Positions 6,611 to 8,774 of a stretch of DNA of 8,774 nucleotides are shown in pieces. The stretch lies in contig DJTQ01000291.1 of the NCBI GenBank assembly GCA_002439285.1, positions 1-8,774 of the forward strand. Direction: 5' to 3'. How positions within the stretch are numbered: position 1 is the stretch's first letter; each line of letters begins with the position of its first letter. This DNA comes from Paenibacillaceae bacterium UBA6304. GTDB taxonomy: Bacteria > Bacillota > Bacilli > Paenibacillales > Paenibacillaceae. The position numbers and the translations under genes are program-made. Below the pieces are notes generated by a model. That model was not told the origin of the DNA and did no database searches. It worked only from the letters and a program-made list of their open reading frames with translations.

Positions 6611-6895
6611 CTAAATAAAAAACGGAAGTAAATACAAACTGGTGATAAAAGGAAATGGGATGCGTCTTGGAAAAAAGCGACGGCGTGGGAAGAAACCCGG
6701 GTAGAATCCGAATTGTCTGTACGTTGATGCATTGGCCGGCATTCCGGCCATCATTTCAGATGAGGGAATGGCAAGGGTAATGTAGTCTTGGTCAACATGT
6801 GCAATGAACCCATCATAAGACTGTCCGTCCGAAGTAGTTATACCGACATATTTATTCATGCAGCTCAATGCGATTTGTTGATAATTGGTATCCAT
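6611..6895 (-). CDS. small Sm-like protein with Arg/Phe-rich tail, function unknown
   Basis: A 94-residue protein. Residues about 13-44 (MNKYVGITTSDGQSYDGFIAHVDQDYITLAIP) resemble an Sm/LSm-type strand pattern: a position-specific DG turn followed by a VDxDxITL-like strand. The tail (about 66-94) is unusual: FYPGFFPRRRFFPRRIPFPF, then a short hydrophobic end, LYLLPFFI. I recall similar small bacillar proteins annotated only as hypothetical. RNA binding is suggested by the fold resemblance alone and is not shown. An upstream in-frame ATG at 6910 would add five residues (MRRLS), but it overlaps the ribosome binding site, so the second ATG is chosen. The gene stands alone, divergent from the sensor kinase; the hairpin at 6545-6571 is its likely terminator. 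Confidence 0.7.
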   Translation of the reverse strand: MDTNYQQIALSCMNKYVGITTSDGQSYDGFIAHVDQDYITLAIPSSEMMAGMPANASTYRQFGFYPGFFPRRRFFPRRIPFPFITSLYLLPFFI

Positions 6896-6907
6896 GGATA
6901 ACCTCCT
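6896..6907 (-). promoter_or_regulatory. extended Shine-Dalgarno that fixes the Sm-like start
   Basis: AGGAGGTTATCC directly abuts the ATG at 6895, with the AGGAGG core six bases away. It matches 11 of 12 bases of AGGAGGTGATCC, the complement of the usual 16S rRNA 3' end. The alternative ATG at 6910 overlaps this site and cannot use it. The same 12 bases occur before the general stress gene (5312-5323). Confidence 0.75.
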
Positions 6908-6990
6908 CAAAATGTTTACTCAACTACAGTCTATGGACTTTAACCCATATTGCTCGCGGCAAATGCCTAAGGCCCTATTGTTAAATAATT

Positions 6991-7077
6991 TTTGCCTATC
7001 GAATAAGCTTTTCCTAAGTTCAATCGAACTTGGTGAGAAGCTTTTTTTATACCTTTAAATTTTTCAAGATAGGCAAA
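6991..7077. repeat. 10-bp inverted repeat enclosing a terminator
   Basis: TTTGCCTATC (6991-7000) and its exact reverse complement GATAGGCAAA (7068-7077) flank the hairpin at 7005-7048. The right arm overlaps the putative -35 of the kinase promoter. The arms could base-pair in a long RNA, or be paired protein sites about 77 bp apart. They could also be coincidence. Confidence 0.5.
7005..7048 (+). terminator. rightward intrinsic terminator with no rightward gene before it
   Basis: AAGCTT at 7005-7010 pairs with AAGCTT at 7038-7043. The stem continues inward through weaker pairs and one bulge to AAGTTC/GAACTT (7016-7021 with 7026-7031) around an AATC loop. T-residues run to 7048. In the reverse direction the sequence after the stem is not T-rich, so the terminator faces right. 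All genes for 2.2 kb to its left face left, so its transcript is unknown. It lies upstream of the kinase promoter and may insulate it. Confidence 0.75.
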
Positions 7078-7098
7078 CCGTTCATATCATCGTACAAT
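7070..7098 (+). promoter_or_regulatory. probable promoter of the sensor kinase gene
   Basis: TAGGCA (7070-7075, four of six -35 bases) and TACAAT (7093-7098, five of six -10 bases) are 17 bp apart. Transcription would start near 7105, about 50 nt before the ATG. It is the best match between the terminator and the gene. The -35 is weak, as expected of a regulated promoter. Confidence 0.45.
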
Positions 7099-7155
7099 AG
7101 ATAATTGTTCGGAGTTCGACCTAACCGGCACGTCATGACATAAAGAGGGGATACG

Positions 7156-8774
7156 ATGATTCGTAACTTTAGGAACAGCATCAAAATGAAACTTATGATT
7201 TCATTTATAATTGTGTTAATTCTTCCTACCGCCAGTATTAGCATCAGTTCGAATTTAATTTCGAAATCGTTATTGACGGATCGGGTAAGTGAATCCTTTA
7301 CGGATAACTTGTCCTACTTGGGACAATCGATCGAATTCGATATGCGGGAATGGGAGCGGATTTTCGACTCCTTACACGTGAATCACACGATTGAATCGAT
7401 ATTTGCACCGAATTATACAAGTGAAGTGGATTACTTTTTCGATGTCCAAAAAGCGGGGCAAGTATTTGATGATTGGGCTTATGCTTCTAACATGTACAAG
7501 TATATTTCTTCGCTCGTGCTGATCGGAAGCAACGGGAAAATCATCCGTTACGGCGATGATGTCGGGCATCTGGATGTGGATAAGCTCATCCAACAGGATT
7601 GGATGACCCGTATGAAGGAACCGAACGGAGAAATGACCTGGCTGGGAATCCATGAGAACTATGCGGAATTTCATTATCGTAATCCTTATGTCATTTCTCT
7701 AGCCAAGCGATTGGATTACGGGAAGAATGACGTGATTGTATATATGAGCTTTAAATCGCAATTTTTTTACGATAAGTTAAATGCCAAGCGGGACCCCAAT
7801 AATAATTTGTTCTTGCTGGACAATCATAATAAGATCGTTTACAATCGCGAACCGGAGAATATTAACCAGCGATACGAGAATCCTCTGAATATTCAGGGCA
7901 ACGGCTATTCGGTAATGACGGGTCAAAAGGGCGAGAAGGATCTCGTGGCCAAGGTTTCGCTTTCGAATACGGGTTGGAGCATCGTTGAGACGATTCCCAT
8001 GGGCGTATTAACGGAAGGGTCCTCCCTAATCTTTAAAGTGACGATCATTGTTTTTCTGCTCTCGTTTTTTATTTCCGGGATTGTGTGGTTCATTATTGCC
8101 TCAAAAATCGTAAATCCGATCCAGCAGCTTGCGAGGGTGATGAGACGGGTTCAGGGAGGCGAGGGGTCCGTGGTTGAGTTGACGGATCGAAGGGATGAAA
8201 TCGGGCAGTTAAGCCAAAATTTCAACTATATGATGATGCGGATTGATAAGCTGCACCAAGAGCATCTGCACGAGCAAGCGGAGAAGAATGAGGCCGAATA
8301 CCGTGCCCTGCAAGCGCAGATCAATCCTCACTTTCTATATAACACATTGAATTCCATTCGCTGGATGGCGATGATTCAGAAGGCGGACAATATAAGGGAA
8401 ACCGTTGAGGTATTGGGGCGTCTGCTGCGAAATACGATTAAGATGAAAGAAACGGTCATCCCGATCTATAAAGAGCTGGAGTTGTTGAAAGATTATATCC
8501 ATATTCAAAAGATCAGATATAATGACAAATTCGAGGTGGTATTTGAAATAGATGAACCCATGTATAATTATCGATGCTTGAAATTTATATTGCAGCCTAT
8601 TGTTGAGAATGCCATTTTTCATGGGATCGAACCTAAAGAAGAAAGAGGGACGATCACCATTCGAGCGTTTCAGGAACAGGATCAGTTCATTTGGGAAGTA
8701 CATGATAATGGCGTTGGAATGCCCCCGGAGGTAATGGACACCTTGTTGTCCGACCATGACGATAAAGATGGGAT
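7156..8774 (+). CDS. YesM/LytS-type sensor histidine kinase (3' end outside window)
   Basis: Membrane sensor kinase; 539 codons are present and the frame is still open at the window edge. A membrane segment (about 14-36) is followed by an extracellular sensing region (about 40-290) of probable Cache type, a second membrane segment (about 295-318) and a HAMP linker starting at KIVNPIQQL and including DRRDEIGQLSQNFNYM. The kinase core of the His_kinase (PF06580) type has the phosphorylated His392 in QINPHFLYNTLNSIRWM. The ATP-binding part has the N box QPIVENAIFHG (Asn485) and the G1 motif DNGVGM (Asp517). Relatives are about 580-600 residues long, so only the last ATP-lid region should be missing. 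Such kinases usually partner an AraC-type response regulator and often control sugar ABC transporters; both would lie beyond the edge. AGAGGGG at 7144-7150 lies five bases before the ATG. Confidence 0.92.
   Translation, partial: MIRNFRNSIKMKLMISFIIVLILPTASISISSNLISKSLLTDRVSESFTDNLSYLGQSIEFDMREWERIFDSLHVNHTIESIFAPNYTSEVDYFFDVQKAGQVFDDWAYASNMYKYISSLVLIGSNGKIIRYGDDVGHLDVDKLIQQDWMTRMKEPNGEMTWLGIHENYAEFHYRNPYVISLAKRLDYGKNDVIVYMSFKSQFFYDKLNAKRDPNNNLFLLDNHNKIVYNREPENINQRYENPLNIQGNGYSVMTGQKGEKDLVAKVSLSNTGWSIVETIPMGVLTEGSSLIFKVTIIVFLLSFFISGIVWFIIASKIVNPIQQLARVMRRVQGGEGSVVELTDRRDEIGQLSQNFNYMMMRIDKLHQEHLHEQAEKNEAEYRALQAQINPHFLYNTLNSIRWMAMIQKADNIRETVEVLGRLLRNTIKMKETVIPIYKELELLKDYIHIQKIRYNDKFEVVFEIDEPMYNYRCLKFILQPIVENAIFHGIEPKEERGTITIRAFQEQDQFIWEVHDNGVGMPPEVMDTLLSDHDDKDG

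Noticed and set aside
6896..6910. Earlier start (MRRLSM...) for the Sm-like gene
   Set aside because: The upstream ATG overlaps the AGGAGG ribosome binding site of the second ATG and has no site of its own.
8335..8757. Leftward 140-codon frame opposite the histidine kinase
   Set aside because: It is an antisense shadow of the conserved kinase core, whose motifs are clear on the plus strand.
1..8774. Search for tRNA, rRNA, CRISPR arrays, transposases, attachment sites or a phage/defence cluster
   Set aside because: No repeat arrays, cloverleaf-like segments, integrase or transposase motifs were seen. All long frames are explained by the listed genes.

Overview
The window looks like chromosomal DNA of a Gram-positive Bacillota, most likely Paenibacillaceae. 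This is inferred from strong AGGAGG-type ribosome binding sites, intrinsic terminators, a YhgE/Pip protein, a YesM-type sensor kinase, an HrpB relative and a RAT-type antitermination leader. No species can be named. There are no tRNA, rRNA, CRISPR or transposase signals.

Layout. Bases 1-64 may hold the last 20 codons of a rightward gene. Bases 92-2441 are a leftward phosphotransferase operon: promoter, RAT antiterminator hairpin overlapping a leader terminator, crr-like EIIA, nagE-type EIICB, then a strong terminator. A cre-like CcpA box lies just upstream of the promoter. Divergent from it is a rightward yhgE/pip membrane protein gene (2526-4724). It converges on a leftward glycine-rich general stress protein gene (4767-5309), which has a sigma-B-like promoter. 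Next, leftward, is the C-terminal half of an HrpB helicase with the whole helicase core missing (5384-6574), apparently a 5'-deleted remnant. A hairpin terminator overlaps its apparent start. Upstream is a small Sm-like protein gene (6611-6895). The intergenic stretch 6896-7155 contains a rightward terminator with no rightward gene before it, a 10-bp inverted repeat around that terminator, and a probable promoter. These precede a rightward YesM/LytS-type sensor histidine kinase that runs off the window end.

Function. The PTS pair should import and phosphorylate N-acetylglucosamine: EIIA passes phosphate from HPr to the EIIB cysteine of the permease. The leader suggests that transcription continues only when an antiterminator of the LicT/SacY/GlcT family binds the RAT hairpin, with CcpA as a second input. 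The histidine kinase belongs to a class often paired with an AraC-type regulator next to carbohydrate ABC transporter genes, but its partner lies outside the window. The remaining genes look like an ordinary patchwork. The most noteworthy points are the antitermination switch on a GlcNAc-type operon, the decapitated hrpB with an otherwise open frame, and the orphan terminator/inverted-repeat element before the kinase. I did not see a clearly new multi-gene system.
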